From: a virus
DNA length: 37,429 bases
Direction: 5' to 3' (one strand)
IMG/VR virus record: IMGVR_UViG_3300033153_006263
Span: 1 to 37,429 of that record
Shown one piece after another: positions 18,152 to 26,655 of the stretch. The notes under the pieces were generated by a model that searched no databases, was not told the DNA's origin, and saw nothing but the letters and a program-made list of their open reading frames with translations. Each line of letters opens with the position of its first letter. Position 1 is the first letter of the stretch. The position numbers and the translations under genes were made by a program.

Positions 18152-18621
18152 TGGCTATTACAATACTACCGAATCCACCTCAATTATTTGAGAATTCTTC
18201 ACAAAAGGATTGGTTATTTCTACTTTATCTAAGGATACAGGAGGATTTAAAGCAGCAGGAATATGAAGGCTGGATACCCGTTGTCTCTGGCACTGGCAGT
18301 ATGTCTATTGCAAACCTTGTGATCAACAAAGCTACTTGGGCACCGATTGGAACTCATGTCTTCTTTGAGATGGATATTACATTTGATACTACTGGAACTT
18401 CAGCTAATCAGATTACCTTTACATTACCGTTAGATGCATTGAATAAGACTGTAGTTATGGGAGCTATTAGTGAATCAGGAACTTTTGTTTCTTCTAATGG
18501 AATCACGATTGCAGGATCAAAGACGGTCTCAGCTACATTATTTAACGGGTTTAACTTTACTATTACTACAGGAATAAACTTAGTTATGAGTGGAACATAT
18601 ACATCTAATGAGAGTTATTAG
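18151..18621 (+). CDS. Small beta-rich tail-associated protein
   Basis: The gene encodes 156 aa and starts at the last base of the gp10-like stop. Residues 1-45 are helical (NSSQKDWLFLLYLRIQEDLKQQ) and followed by a single Ser/Thr/Ile-rich beta domain (GSMSIANLVINKATWAPIG, ITFTLPLDALNKTVV). The architecture, a short helical anchor and a jelly-roll-like tip, fits a small tail accessory or plug. No family is recognised. The GNAT-like gene overlaps its 3' end. Confidence 0.65.
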   Translation: MAITILPNPPQLFENSSQKDWLFLLYLRIQEDLKQQEYEGWIPVVSGTGSMSIANLVINKATWAPIGTHVFFEMDITFDTTGTSANQITFTLPLDALNKTVVMGAISESGTFVSSNGITIAGSKTVSATLFNGFNFTITTGINLVMSGTYTSNESY

Positions 18622-19063
18622 GAAGATATGCAAAGATGACTTACCAGAGATTATTAAACTAAGTGAAAAAATCCACTCTGCTGGAGATTTCCGTGGCAAT
18701 TTTAGCCATGGCACTTGTCATACATACTTGTCTGACTTTATAGATCGCCATGATCATATGTTTTTTTGTTTTGAGCAGTATGAAAAGATATTGGGTATTG
18801 GTTTTTTTTATGTGAGTGACTTCTTTTGGGATCATGGCTCTAAGGTGTGTAATGAAATAGCATTAAATGCTAATCCTGATCTAACAAATTATAAGCAGGC
18901 AAAAATATTGATTGAATTAATTGATTTTATGGTAAAATACTTAAAAGAGAGAGATCTGAAATATTATATTGATATCTTCATACCTTTTGATAGCCCATTA
19001 GAGGAACACCTATTAAAGAAGGATTTTTATAGGAACGAAAAACTAATGACAAAGGTGACTTAA
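18608..19063 (+). CDS. GNAT-like acetyltransferase
   Basis: The protein has 151 aa from ATG 18608 (MRVIRKICKDDLPEIIKL). A longer start at 18590 adds six residues and overlaps the upstream gene by 32 rather than 14 nt. The opening (RKICKDDLPEIIKLSEKIHSAG) and the strand plus hydrophobic turn EKILGIGFFYVSDFFWDHG match the N-terminal half of GNAT acetyltransferases. The canonical acetyl-CoA loop (Q/RxxGxG/A) is poorly kept: only NYKQAKILIELIDFMVKYL remains. It may be an active but divergent enzyme or a structural relic. GNAT-like genes in this position occur in several podophages, which suggests virion protein modification (inference). Confidence 0.65.
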   Translation: MRVIRKICKDDLPEIIKLSEKIHSAGDFRGNFSHGTCHTYLSDFIDRHDHMFFCFEQYEKILGIGFFYVSDFFWDHGSKVCNEIALNANPDLTNYKQAKILIELIDFMVKYLKERDLKYYIDIFIPFDSPLEEHLLKKDFYRNEKLMTKVT

Positions 19064-21424
19064 ATGGGTGATGGTGGAGCTAAAAGAAAAGCAGCAGATA
19101 GAGCAGCAGAGCTATTAACAGGCGCTCAAAGAGAATCCTTAGAGATTCAAATTGATGCAGCTAACCAGCAATTCAAAACAATAAATCAAGCATTAAAAGA
19201 TATAGGTCTTGTAGAATCAGATGCTATTAATACAGCTATTGATTCACTTCAAGGATCTCAACAAAAACAAACTCAAATAGTAACAGATGCGCTTACGGCC
19301 GCTGGTATTGAGCAAACAAGCGCTCTTTCACAGGCGACAAATATTGTTACAAGGTCAGCAGAACAGCAATCTAATATTTTATCTAGTGGATTAAAGCGAG
19401 CTGGATTTGATGAACTAGCAGCTAATAGAATCTCATCTCAAGCTCTTCGTAATGGAATAGCTGGTGTTCAGTCGGCATTATCAACTGCACTAACAGGTGC
19501 TACTGAGACTCAAATACAGGGTCAGCAACAAGCATTGGATACACAAGTTCAAGGAATTGAGCAGGCAGGTGGATTTGCTGCTCAGGCAATTACTCAGCCG
19601 AGAGAGACATTACAAGCAGCAAGGCAAGAAGAGCTTCAGAGAGGCCTTTCTACTGCACAACAGATATCAGGTATAGAACAACAGCGATTGGCTGGAGTAA
19701 CAGGAGCTAGAGAGACTGGTATAGAGGCTAGACAACAAGCACTAACCGGAGGAATCTCAGGTGTTTCTGTAGCTAGAGCTGGTGGGGTACAAGATGTCGC
19801 TGGATTAAGAGAGGCTGGTGTTGCTGGTGAATTACAACAACGTCAAGCTGGCCTTCAAGAGGCAGCTGGTATTCGTGGTGGTGGAGCTCTTCAGGCTGCT
19901 GGTGAAAGGGTTAGTGGTATACAGCAAGCGGCCGGAACATTGGCAGGCGCTCAACAACAAATTCAACAACTTCAACAACCTGGTTTGCAAGCTGGTAGGG
20001 TCGCATCTAACTTACTTCTTCAGTCAATACAAGGTCCGATTGAGGAGTCACCCTTTTTCCAACAACGTTTTAATGCTGGCAAAGAGGCTTTAGATAGAGA
20101 GTTAGCTAGACAGGGTCTACTTAATTCTGGTGCCGCCATTGAAGCAACTGCTGATTTAGCTGATAAGATTGCTGCTGATGAGGTGGTTAGAAGGCAAGGT
20201 TTACTTCAAACTGCATTACAGACAGGTCAAATAAGTGCTGGTCAAGCATCTCAATCTATACAACAAAACCAAAGAGATATTGCAAATTTAGAGACACGAC
20301 AATCAGAAGCAACGGCAGCTGGTACTGAGAGAGAGTCCGGTATAAGGGCTGGTCTATCAGAACAATTGGGTCAGTTAAGAGGTCAGGCACAAAGTCAAAT
20401 ATCAGATGTTCAGGCAACTGCGGCTGGTGCTTTATCAGATATCGAGGCACAAAGATTAGGTCAGCTAGGAACATTGGGTGCTGAAGTGGCTGGACAGCAG
20501 GCTGGTGTGGCTGAATTACAGGCATTTCAAGATCCAGAAATTCAGCGACAACAAGCCTTACAAGAGGAACAGTTACTTAGTGAAGCTAATGTAGGAATTT
20601 CTAATTTAGAGGCTCAGAAGCAAGATTTATTAAATCAGGCTCAGGCTCAACAGGCTCAAGCCGTATCACAGCTACAGGCACAAGGCATATTAAATACAGC
20701 AGAAGGTCAGGCTCAGTTACAGCAAGTAGTGGGTCAGATTGATGCAAATGCTCAACAGCAACTAGGTAGTATAAATTCTCAACAAGCTCAATTACAGGGA
20801 CAGATTCAGTCGTCTCAAGCAAGGCAACAGTCTGGTATAGCTCAGCAGGAACAAGCTCAGAGGGCACAGGCTCAGCAGGCTGGAGTTTTAGGTGCTGGTG
20901 AATTGGCCGCTCAAACGGGTCAAGCTGTAGCAGGTCAACAGGCACAGGGGATTGGTCAATTAGGTGGTCTAGAAGCCCAGAGAGCACAACGGCTAGGTCA
21001 ATCTAGAGTTGGAGGATTAACCAGTCTTGGTCAAGCAAGAGGTGCTTTGCAAGGAACAACGGGAGCACTACAAGCTACCGGCGCTGAAAACATTGGCCTA
21101 ATACAGGCGGGTAGAGCTAGAGAAATCGGTCAAATAGAGGCTGAAAATAGATCTGCATTATTTAGAGGTATTGGAACACTTGGGGGTACTGCTGTAGGGG
21201 CAGCTTTTGGACAGCCACAGGCAGGTGGTCAGATTGGCGGATCTGTTGCAGGTGCTATTAGTGGTGGTCAGATTCCTACAGGAGGATTCCAGCCATCAGC
21301 GATACCTCAAGGTTTGACGGGTCAAGATACCCAATTTTTAAATCAATTTAATTTACCTCAAAGACAAGGTCTGCAGGCTGCAACTGGAAGACGGTCTGGA
21401 AGAACGTTTTCAGGATTAATATAA
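19064..21424 (+). CDS. Internal virion/ejection protein, Gln-Ala-rich
   Basis: The gene encodes 786 aa and starts immediately after the GNAT stop. Almost the whole length is helical, Gln/Ala/Gly-rich repeats (QAQ, GQA, AGEL). The segment ESPFFQQRFNAGKEALDREL, then ARQGLLNSGAAIEATADL (about residues 328-365) is a recognisable module shared by podophage DNA-transfer and internal proteins. Residues about 705-745 are Gly/Ala-rich and hydrophobic (GIGTLGGTAVGAAFG, GGSVAGAISGG), a glycine-zipper-like membrane-insertion candidate. It is probably ejected with the DNA to form a channel through the cell envelope, together with the next two proteins. Confidence 0.8.
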   Translation: MGDGGAKRKAADRAAELLTGAQRESLEIQIDAANQQFKTINQALKDIGLVESDAINTAIDSLQGSQQKQTQIVTDALTAAGIEQTSALSQATNIVTRSAEQQSNILSSGLKRAGFDELAANRISSQALRNGIAGVQSALSTALTGATETQIQGQQQALDTQVQGIEQAGGFAAQAITQPRETLQAARQEELQRGLSTAQQISGIEQQRLAGVTGARETGIEARQQALTGGISGVSVARAGGVQDVAGLREAGVAGELQQRQAGLQEAAGIRGGGALQAAGERVSGIQQAAGTLAGAQQQIQQLQQPGLQAGRVASNLLLQSIQGPIEESPFFQQRFNAGKEALDRELARQGLLNSGAAIEATADLADKIAADEVVRRQGLLQTALQTGQISAGQASQSIQQNQRDIANLETRQSEATAAGTERESGIRAGLSEQLGQLRGQAQSQISDVQATAAGALSDIEAQRLGQLGTLGAEVAGQQAGVAELQAFQDPEIQRQQALQEEQLLSEANVGISNLEAQKQDLLNQAQAQQAQAVSQLQAQGILNTAEGQAQLQQVVGQIDANAQQQLGSINSQQAQLQGQIQSSQARQQSGIAQQEQAQRAQAQQAGVLGAGELAAQTGQAVAGQQAQGIGQLGGLEAQRAQRLGQSRVGGLTSLGQARGALQGTTGALQATGAENIGLIQAGRAREIGQIEAENRSALFRGIGTLGGTAVGAAFGQPQAGGQIGGSVAGAISGGQIPTGGFQPSAIPQGLTGQDTQFLNQFNLPQRQGLQAATGRRSGRTFSGLI

Positions 21425-21433
21425 GGAGACATT

Positions 21434-22576
21434 ATGGCTGGTGGATTATTACAACCGTTACAACAATCACAATTGTCTGCACAGCAGCAGCCATCGCAGT
21501 TATCTGCTGGTGCATTCAGGGCCCTACAACAACCAATTCAAGCTCCTGGGGCGTTTGAGTCTTTAATAGCCGGTGCTGGTCAGGGGTTAGCCCTTTCTGG
21601 TGAGGTTCAGCGTCAGCGCCAGATAGAAGAAAAGTCTAGGCGTGATGAAGAACAAAGGCAAGCTAAGGCGTCTATCGAGAGATCAAAGCTAAGACAATCT
21701 AGAAAAGCTACTTCAGTAAAGTTTTTAGATAAGGCAACGAGTCTTCTTGAGGGGGCTGCTGTATCTGGTGGACTTGATGGTCTTAATCGAATGGCTAAGT
21801 CTTTGTCTGATACTGGATTGACTTCTGGTATCCAGCCCGTGATTGATGATTTGGCAGAAGGTAATTTCACGATAGAGCAAAAAGGTAAAAAGTATAAACT
21901 TATTCCTGGCGTAGATGGAAAGTTTATTTTTGAAGATATATCGCCTGGTTTAGCTACTGAAAACCAAGACACGTTTCGTAAGATAAGGGATACTATCTTA
22001 AAAGACAAAGGTTATGAAAGTGCTAGAGGAGCCCATTCTGCTGCAAGCGGAGCGAGGTCTTTACTAGACGTTGGTAACCCTATTTCAGCCAATGCTCTGA
22101 AAGTAGTTCTGCCGAGGCTTCTAGGAGAAGTTGGTAACTTGTCTAGATCAGAACAACAAAGTTTTGGCGGGTCTCCTGCTGTTGTTGCGTTTCTTAATCA
22201 ATCATTTGAGACCCTTAAGACTGGTCGTTTAACTAAAGACAATGAAGCGTTTTTGAGACAAATAATAGATACCTTAGACAACAATGCTATTAAGCGTGGG
22301 GCTGATAGAATAAATCAGTTTGTGGACAGTGAAGTTGCAATTGGTACTGATAGAGCTTTGTTGGAGAAGTTTATCTCTCCATTTTCATTCGATGGGACTA
22401 GGGAAGTCGCAACTACTTCGGTATCGCCCAATGCTCCACAAATTGTTCCCGGTACAAACACTCCCTTATTTAATTCAATGGATGATGCCCAAAGGGCTCT
22501 TGATTCAGGACAGTTACAAAATGTTCAGAGTTTTCAAATAGGTAATGAAACTTTTAGATTAAAGGGCACTCAGTAA
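21434..22576 (+). CDS. Probable ejection protein
   Basis: The gene encodes 380 aa, 9 nt after the previous gene, with a good AAGGAG site. The N-terminus is Gln/Ala/Pro-rich and disordered (residues 1-65). A charged helical region follows at about 65-95 (RRDEEQRQAKASIERSKL). A folded alpha/beta region comes next, with the Asp/Gly-rich GKKYKLIPGVDGKFIFEDIS. The one-base overlap with the next gene suggests a three-protein ejection complex similar in layout to P22 gp7/gp20/gp16. The assignment is mainly by context. Confidence 0.7.
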   Translation: MAGGLLQPLQQSQLSAQQQPSQLSAGAFRALQQPIQAPGAFESLIAGAGQGLALSGEVQRQRQIEEKSRRDEEQRQAKASIERSKLRQSRKATSVKFLDKATSLLEGAAVSGGLDGLNRMAKSLSDTGLTSGIQPVIDDLAEGNFTIEQKGKKYKLIPGVDGKFIFEDISPGLATENQDTFRKIRDTILKDKGYESARGAHSAASGARSLLDVGNPISANALKVVLPRLLGEVGNLSRSEQQSFGGSPAVVAFLNQSFETLKTGRLTKDNEAFLRQIIDTLDNNAIKRGADRINQFVDSEVAIGTDRALLEKFISPFSFDGTREVATTSVSPNAPQIVPGTNTPLFNSMDDAQRALDSGQLQNVQSFQIGNETFRLKGTQ

Positions 22577-24120
22577 TGGCCATTGGATCTCCAAGAATAG
22601 GCGATTTATTTGAAAGGGTGGAGACTCAATCCTTAGCTCAACCTGAAGTTAGTGGGCCACTTATAACTGATACATTTGAACGTGTTCCTGAACCTTCTGC
22701 CGCTCCTGCATTTGATCTTGGTCAAACTGTTATTGCCCAGAAAGCTAGAGACACCGGAAGAAAGTTGGCTAGTGCAGCTAAAGTTGTTGATAGCCATATA
22801 GGCCAATTTAGTTTTGGTTTCCAAAGAGGATTAGATGATCTAGGTAATTTACTAGGAGTTGTGAGTGATGAAGAGTTAGCAGAAAGACGAAAGCGTTTGC
22901 CAGAGCCACAGAGCCCAACAGAGGAAGCTGCGTCATTACTTGGTAGCTTTGCTCCTGGACCAGGTTTGGTTACTGGGCCCGGAAAGGCTCTAGTCGCAGG
23001 TGCAAAAGGAATCCAAGCAGCAACTAGCCAGGCATTAAGAAGTCAGTTAGGTGGAAAGGTTGTTAGTTCACTTGTTTCATTGTCCGAAGATTTAAAAACT
23101 CCTGTAACAAGAGTCGTTAAAAAATTAGGTCAAATAGGCGCTAGTTTATCCTCAAAAGGATTTAATGAGAATGTTAGAAGATTCGTCAAAGAAAGTCCTG
23201 AGCTAGTATTTAAACCAAAATCAAGCATTCTAGATGTACAAAGGAAAGCTGTTGAAAGTATTAGGGGTCAAAAGAGGGCTATAGGAGAGAAGGTTGGCCA
23301 ACTAAAAGACGAGGCCTCAAAGCTTGGTATCGATACTTTCGAAATAAACGATATAAAAGAAAAATTATTAACCCTTAAAAATAAAGCAAGTGCTGAATCT
23401 GGTGGTCGAGAAATAAGCAGAAACATTGAAAGGTTTATTAATGTACTAGAAACGGGAAATCCTGAGGGTAAAGGATTAAGGGCAATTAGAGTTAAGCTTG
23501 AGGGTATGCAAAACGTTCTAGATACTGTTGTTGATAACAAAAAAATGCAAAAGATTTTTGGTCAATTAGCAGACGGTAAATCACTGGTTGGGTCAGATAG
23601 GTTATTGCGTGAGGCTCATGGGGTGTTGAAGAATAGCTTTGATGAGATGCTTGATGGGCTAGACGATAAGTTGCTTTCTAGGAATCTCATAGATGCCAAG
23701 GGTGAATATAGTGCATTTAAGAGAGCGTCTAGGCTAATAGGTGGTCCTGGAGAGGTGTTAAATGAGAAGGTTCTAAGTAAGGCTGTTGGGGATTCTATGT
23801 TGTTTCACCATGAGTCTGAGTTTGAGGTTCTACGACAGTTGTTAGGGGATGATCTTCATAGGAACTTAATTGGGCATGTTTTGAGCCAGCCAAAGGATAT
23901 ATCTGCTTCATTCCTGAAACTGTTAGGAGTGACTGCCGCTAAGACAGGTGGAGTTTTAGCTGGACGTCCTTCAGATCAGTTGAGAAAATTACCACGATCA
24001 TTGATACGAGGTAGGCAATTAGCCTCAGAGGCAACTAGAATTGGTGAACTGCCAACCGCAAGATTAGCCTTGGGAACACTTAGGGGTGCACTATCCCCAA
24101 CAGAAAACGTTTCCCAATAG
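22576..24120 (+). CDS. Probable ejection protein, last gene of the late block
   Basis: The gene encodes 514 aa and overlaps the previous stop by one base. The N-terminal 115 residues are Pro/Ala-rich. Residues about 115-150 form a Gly/Ala/Pro-rich hydrophobic patch (LLGSFAPGPGLVTGPGKALVAGAKG) resembling hydrophobic patches of injected virion proteins. The rest is long amphipathic helices (KSILDVQRKAVESIRGQKRA). It closes the rightward block; the convergent leftward unit ends 37 nt away. I see no T-rich hairpin between them. The function rests on context. Confidence 0.7.
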   Translation: MAIGSPRIGDLFERVETQSLAQPEVSGPLITDTFERVPEPSAAPAFDLGQTVIAQKARDTGRKLASAAKVVDSHIGQFSFGFQRGLDDLGNLLGVVSDEELAERRKRLPEPQSPTEEAASLLGSFAPGPGLVTGPGKALVAGAKGIQAATSQALRSQLGGKVVSSLVSLSEDLKTPVTRVVKKLGQIGASLSSKGFNENVRRFVKESPELVFKPKSSILDVQRKAVESIRGQKRAIGEKVGQLKDEASKLGIDTFEINDIKEKLLTLKNKASAESGGREISRNIERFINVLETGNPEGKGLRAIRVKLEGMQNVLDTVVDNKKMQKIFGQLADGKSLVGSDRLLREAHGVLKNSFDEMLDGLDDKLLSRNLIDAKGEYSAFKRASRLIGGPGEVLNEKVLSKAVGDSMLFHHESEFEVLRQLLGDDLHRNLIGHVLSQPKDISASFLKLLGVTAAKTGGVLAGRPSDQLRKLPRSLIRGRQLASEATRIGELPTARLALGTLRGALSPTENVSQ

Positions 24121-24157
24121 TTTGATCTAATTTTTATAATTCAGTACAATATATATG

Positions 24158-24598
24158 TTATTGTTTGATAGAAGGCATACAGCTCGAGAAATTCCCCCTT
24201 TTTTTCTTGGGCTGTTTGCTGATTATATATCCGTCAAAAGCCTCTTTAATAAAATCAATCTTTTTTAATTGAGCCCCAGATATTCCATTTTCTAGTATGA
24301 ACTCTATTTCTGATGCTTTATATCCATAAACGCTACGAGTTCTAATTGTTTCGTAATCATCCCCATAGATATTAACGGCCTTATTTAATATTTTAGAAAA
24401 ATAGAGTACTCGTTTATTTCCTTTTTTAAACTCGTCCCAATCTTTTATGTTGGATGCTTTACAAACACCGTCCAACAAATCAGACAGGTTGTTCCTTTTT
24501 TTTAATTTTAAAGGATTATCGAATAGTTCGATTATCTCGTTTATTGTTAAGAATCTATTTCTTAAGCCATCTAAATTAATTTCGCTAGTCCCCATCAT
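24158..24598 (-). CDS. Unknown protein downstream of rusA
   Basis: The gene encodes 146 aa. ATG at 24598 (a second ATG follows at once) has the site TGGAGATAA. It overlaps the end of the RusA gene by 14 nt, so it is likely coupled to it. The protein is charged and helical, with a putative helix-turn-helix-like stretch (ASEIEFILENGISGAQLKKI, about residues 94-113) and a basic tail with KKKRG. It may bind DNA and work with the resolvase, but this is inference. No family is recognised. Confidence 0.65.
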   Translation of the reverse strand: MMGTSEINLDGLRNRFLTINEIIELFDNPLKLKKRNNLSDLLDGVCKASNIKDWDEFKKGNKRVLYFSKILNKAVNIYGDDYETIRTRSVYGYKASEIEFILENGISGAQLKKIDFIKEAFDGYIISKQPKKKRGNFSSCMPSIKQ

Positions 24599-24953
24599 TT
24601 ATCTCCAATATTATTTTATTCTCTTTACCCTTAATTGACGTGTAGCTAACCTTTGATACATATTTGATGCTATCGTCCGGTAGAATTGATTTGTATATGA
24701 TGCCGTCCTCTATCATTTTGCCCATATAAGCGCAGTTTGAGCAGTCCAGAGCGTTACGACTAAAGATAAACGTGAAATGGAGCTCTACAGGGAAATTAAA
24801 GGGCTTCGTTATCTTGAATCCTTTTAGTGATCTCATGACCTCCCAAAGGTACATTTCCTTTTCGCTCTTTCTTTCTCTCCAGTGGGCACCAGCATATATT
24901 TTGTTTAGAGATAATTTCTTTGGCATCTCAAATTCTAGTTTTAGTTTATACAT
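24585..24953 (-). CDS. RusA-family Holliday junction resolvase
   Basis: The protein has 122 aa, the usual RusA length (~120). The opening LSLNKIYAGAHWRERKSEKEM and the catalytic pattern ALDCSNCAYMGKMIEDGIIY, then SILPDDSIKY, are typical. The acidic residues are D70, D83 and D93/D94, with the conserved Lys at 79. The canonical second Asp is replaced (LDCSN in place of LDxDN). RusA dimers resolve four-way junctions from replication or recombination before packaging. The gene sits directly after the ATPase in a leftward unit. Confidence 0.87.
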   Translation of the reverse strand: MYKLKLEFEMPKKLSLNKIYAGAHWRERKSEKEMYLWEVMRSLKGFKITKPFNFPVELHFTFIFSRNALDCSNCAYMGKMIEDGIIYKSILPDDSIKYVSKVSYTSIKGKENKIILEINDGD

Positions 24954-24959
24954 AATTAT

Positions 24960-25937
24960 TTACTGAAAATTATTTTCAGGATCCTTCTTTTGTTCAATCT
25001 CATTAAGACCCCACTCACCCTCACTTGTTAGGTCATATGAGAATAGTTTAAACCCATCTTGGTATGTTTTAGATAGACCATCAAATACTTTCTGCCCTAT
25101 CCTATTCGTTGAAGCTCCTGATCGTGACTTAGGGGTATAGAACAGTGTCGGGTATAGCCTCTTCTCGTTGTCATAGCCCTGATAGAATGGTGATGTAAAA
25201 ACGATGGTGTGTGCAATTTTATAGATATCTGACGATCCATAGATATCTTCTTGGCCTATAAGTCCACGTTTACTTTGCCTCTTTCTAACATGTACTACTA
25301 ATATAATAGGCTTACTATAGTTTTCGACAACGCTATTGATTGCCTTCATAATATCTCGCTGTTGCATGAGTTCGTTCTGGTCTTCAAAGAAGTCAAAGTA
25401 ATGGAAGTGGTCAATGACGATGAGGTCTACCTCGTCCTTTACCTCAAGTATCTTATCGCTGAAGTTTCGCTTATTGAGCCCTGATTTCTTTGTATATAGG
25501 TAAACATTTTTTATCTTTTTATAGACTTCTTTCTCAGCCAGATCCTCATAGCTCTCGATCCCTTTTATTTTATTTAATCTAAAGTTCATGTAATTGAGAT
25601 TGTCTGGCATCTGATGTCTGTGGTACCGGTGGTCTTCTTTTATTTTATTATAAATAAATTTCCATTTCTCGGTATCAGCGAACTCGTAGATGTCTCCCTC
25701 TAGCCGAAAGAAAGCAATCTTCCTTCCCTTCATTGAGTTATGGATGCAGATCTCTGAGACTAAGGTCGTTTTTCCCTTGCCTGACTCGGCACCTAGCAGG
25801 ATGAGTTCTTTGTTGTGGATTCCCCCTAGATGTTCATCTAAGAAGTCGATTCCGTACTCACATAAGTTATTTGGATTTATAGAACGACGATACCGACTAG
25901 ATTGAGGAATATACTCCTCAGCCTTAATAAAATTCAT
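24960..25937 (-). CDS. DnaB/RecA-type replicative ATPase
   Basis: The gene encodes 325 aa. Walker A is GAESGKGKTT at residues 49-58, and Walker B is DLIVIDHFHY at about 171-180. A later Q/H-type strand (KPIILVVHVRK), then GSSDIYKIAHTIVF, and a basic RSGAST stretch match the C-terminal RecA fold of DnaB-type helicases. There is no N-terminal DnaB primase-binding domain, so it is a short helicase or DnaB-like ATPase loaded by another factor, perhaps the protein at 30137. ATG 25937 has an AAGGGG site. It heads the unit with rusA. Confidence 0.85.
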   Translation of the reverse strand: MNFIKAEEYIPQSSRYRRSINPNNLCEYGIDFLDEHLGGIHNKELILLGAESGKGKTTLVSEICIHNSMKGRKIAFFRLEGDIYEFADTEKWKFIYNKIKEDHRYHRHQMPDNLNYMNFRLNKIKGIESYEDLAEKEVYKKIKNVYLYTKKSGLNKRNFSDKILEVKDEVDLIVIDHFHYFDFFEDQNELMQQRDIMKAINSVVENYSKPIILVVHVRKRQSKRGLIGQEDIYGSSDIYKIAHTIVFTSPFYQGYDNEKRLYPTLFYTPKSRSGASTNRIGQKVFDGLSKTYQDGFKLFSYDLTSEGEWGLNEIEQKKDPENNFQ

Positions 25938-25959
25938 GTTTCCCCTTTTTTTTAGCTAG

Positions 25960-26016
25960 CTATCCTCCGTAACGAGAGCTACCTGATTTCTTTTTCTTCT
26001 TCTTCTTCTTAGCCAT
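25960..26016 (-). CDS. Possible 18-aa lysine-rich peptide
   Basis: The short frame reads MAKKKKKKKKSGSSRYGG and stops 22 nt before the helicase start. A TATAAT box on the minus strand (26023-26028) would place the transcript start at or next to this ATG, leaving no room for a ribosome site. The peptide would then be leaderless, or not translated at all, and the purine-rich tract may act only in the mRNA. Lys-rich micro-ORFs with an aromatic/Gly tail are common in phages, so it is listed at low confidence. Confidence 0.35.
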   Translation of the reverse strand: MAKKKKKKKKSGSSRYGG

Positions 26017-26022
26017 AAAAAT

Positions 26023-26051
26023 ATTATATCATGTGTTTTATAACTTACGAA
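26023..26051 (-). promoter_or_regulatory. Leftward promoter of the helicase-rusA unit
   Basis: On the minus strand TTCGTA (26051-26046) lies 17 bp before a perfect TATAAT (26028-26023). It would drive the 24158-26016 unit. It abuts the 13-bp inverted repeat at 26053, so one regulator could affect both this promoter and the rightward one. Confidence 0.6.
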
Positions 26052-26052
26052 A

Positions 26053-26096
26053 ATAGTTTACCTATTACTTATATTGTATTACTATAGGTAAACTAT
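26053..26096 (+). promoter_or_regulatory. Rightward promoter P1 inside a 13-bp inverted repeat
   Basis: ATAGTTTACCTAT (26053-26065) and ATAGGTAAACTAT (26084-26096) are perfect inverted copies 18 nt apart. The left arm carries a -35 (TTTACC, 26057-26062), and TACTAT (26080-26085) gives a -10 with an exact 17-bp spacer. The dyad lies between divergent promoters and is a natural repressor or activator site. Two further copies of the same promoter design lie at 27052 and 27627. Confidence 0.72.
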
Positions 26097-26172
26097 AAAC
26101 GGCCAATCGAAGGAGGTTTTGGGCTTAAGGTTTTATTATTATAATTTAGAAATGTAAAAGGAGAATATTATT

Positions 26173-26436
26173 ATGAGCGCAGCAATTCCAGCATCGAGTC
26201 AGTCCTCAAGTCCGGTTAATGTATTATCGAATAGCCCGGTTAACTTCGGTAAAGAACGTTCGTCATCACGATTTACGGGCAGTCCAGACTCTACTACAGG
26301 ATCCAGTAGAAATCAAAAATGTCGTACTGTAGGAGTTGGAGAGCATCATGTTTCACCTAATAAAAAGAATCATTCTTATACTGCTGAAATTGAAGGGAGA
26401 GCTGTCAAGATAAACTTCAAAAGATTGCATAAGTAA
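26173..26436 (+). CDS. Small single-gene unit, unknown
   Basis: The gene encodes 87 aa, with AAAAGGAG before ATG 26173. It has its own promoter (P1) and its own intrinsic terminator (26471), so it is an autonomous transcription unit. Residues 1-48 are Ser/Asn/Pro-rich and disordered. Residues 49-87 are basic and possibly folded (CRTVGVGEHHVSPNKKNHSY, ending KINFKRLHK). Strong independent expression and small size are typical of early host-takeover or counter-defence proteins, but nothing in the sequence proves that. No family is recognised. Confidence 0.7.
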   Translation: MSAAIPASSQSSSPVNVLSNSPVNFGKERSSSRFTGSPDSTTGSSRNQKCRTVGVGEHHVSPNKKNHSYTAEIEGRAVKINFKRLHK

Positions 26437-26470
26437 TAGAAGTTTATTTTTATGAAAATGCCAGGGTTTG

Positions 26471-26496
26471 AACTCAAGTATTGAGTTTTTCTTTTT
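26471..26496 (+). terminator. Intrinsic terminator
   Basis: AACTCAA-GTA-TTGAGTT forms a perfect 7-bp stem with a 3-nt loop (26471-26487), followed by TTTCTTTTT. It ends the 26173 unit. The stem is AT-rich, so termination may be partial. Confidence 0.8.
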
Positions 26497-26655
26497 GATA
26501 GCCAGCTTGTTTCATGAAGAACTTAGGCGTTCACCAGTTGGGTTGGTGAATGGATTGGTGAAGGATTAGAGAGGATGGGTCTGTTAAGACACAGAGTGAA
26601 ATTAACGAAGATATTACGATGGAATTGGGAATTAATTTAGGGGATATAAAAGTTT
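26497..26655 (+). other. Leader region with alternative hairpins
   Basis: No convincing gene lies here. TTCACCA (26530-26536) pairs with TGGTGAA (26544-26550) and can pair instead with a second TTGGTGAA at 26555-26562, giving two mutually exclusive hairpins. A third small stem, TCTGT/ACAGA, lies just downstream. It may be a regulatory leader of the 26656 gene; there is no clear promoter of its own. Confidence 0.4.

Noticed and set aside
20601-20987. 128-codon minus-strand frame opposite the Gln/Ala-rich ejection protein
   Set aside because: Low-complexity antisense of CAG/CAA repeats, with no ribosome site.
26575-26640. 21-codon frame (MGLLRHRVKLTKILRW)
   Set aside because: The purine-rich stretch touches the ATG, so no properly spaced ribosome site exists.
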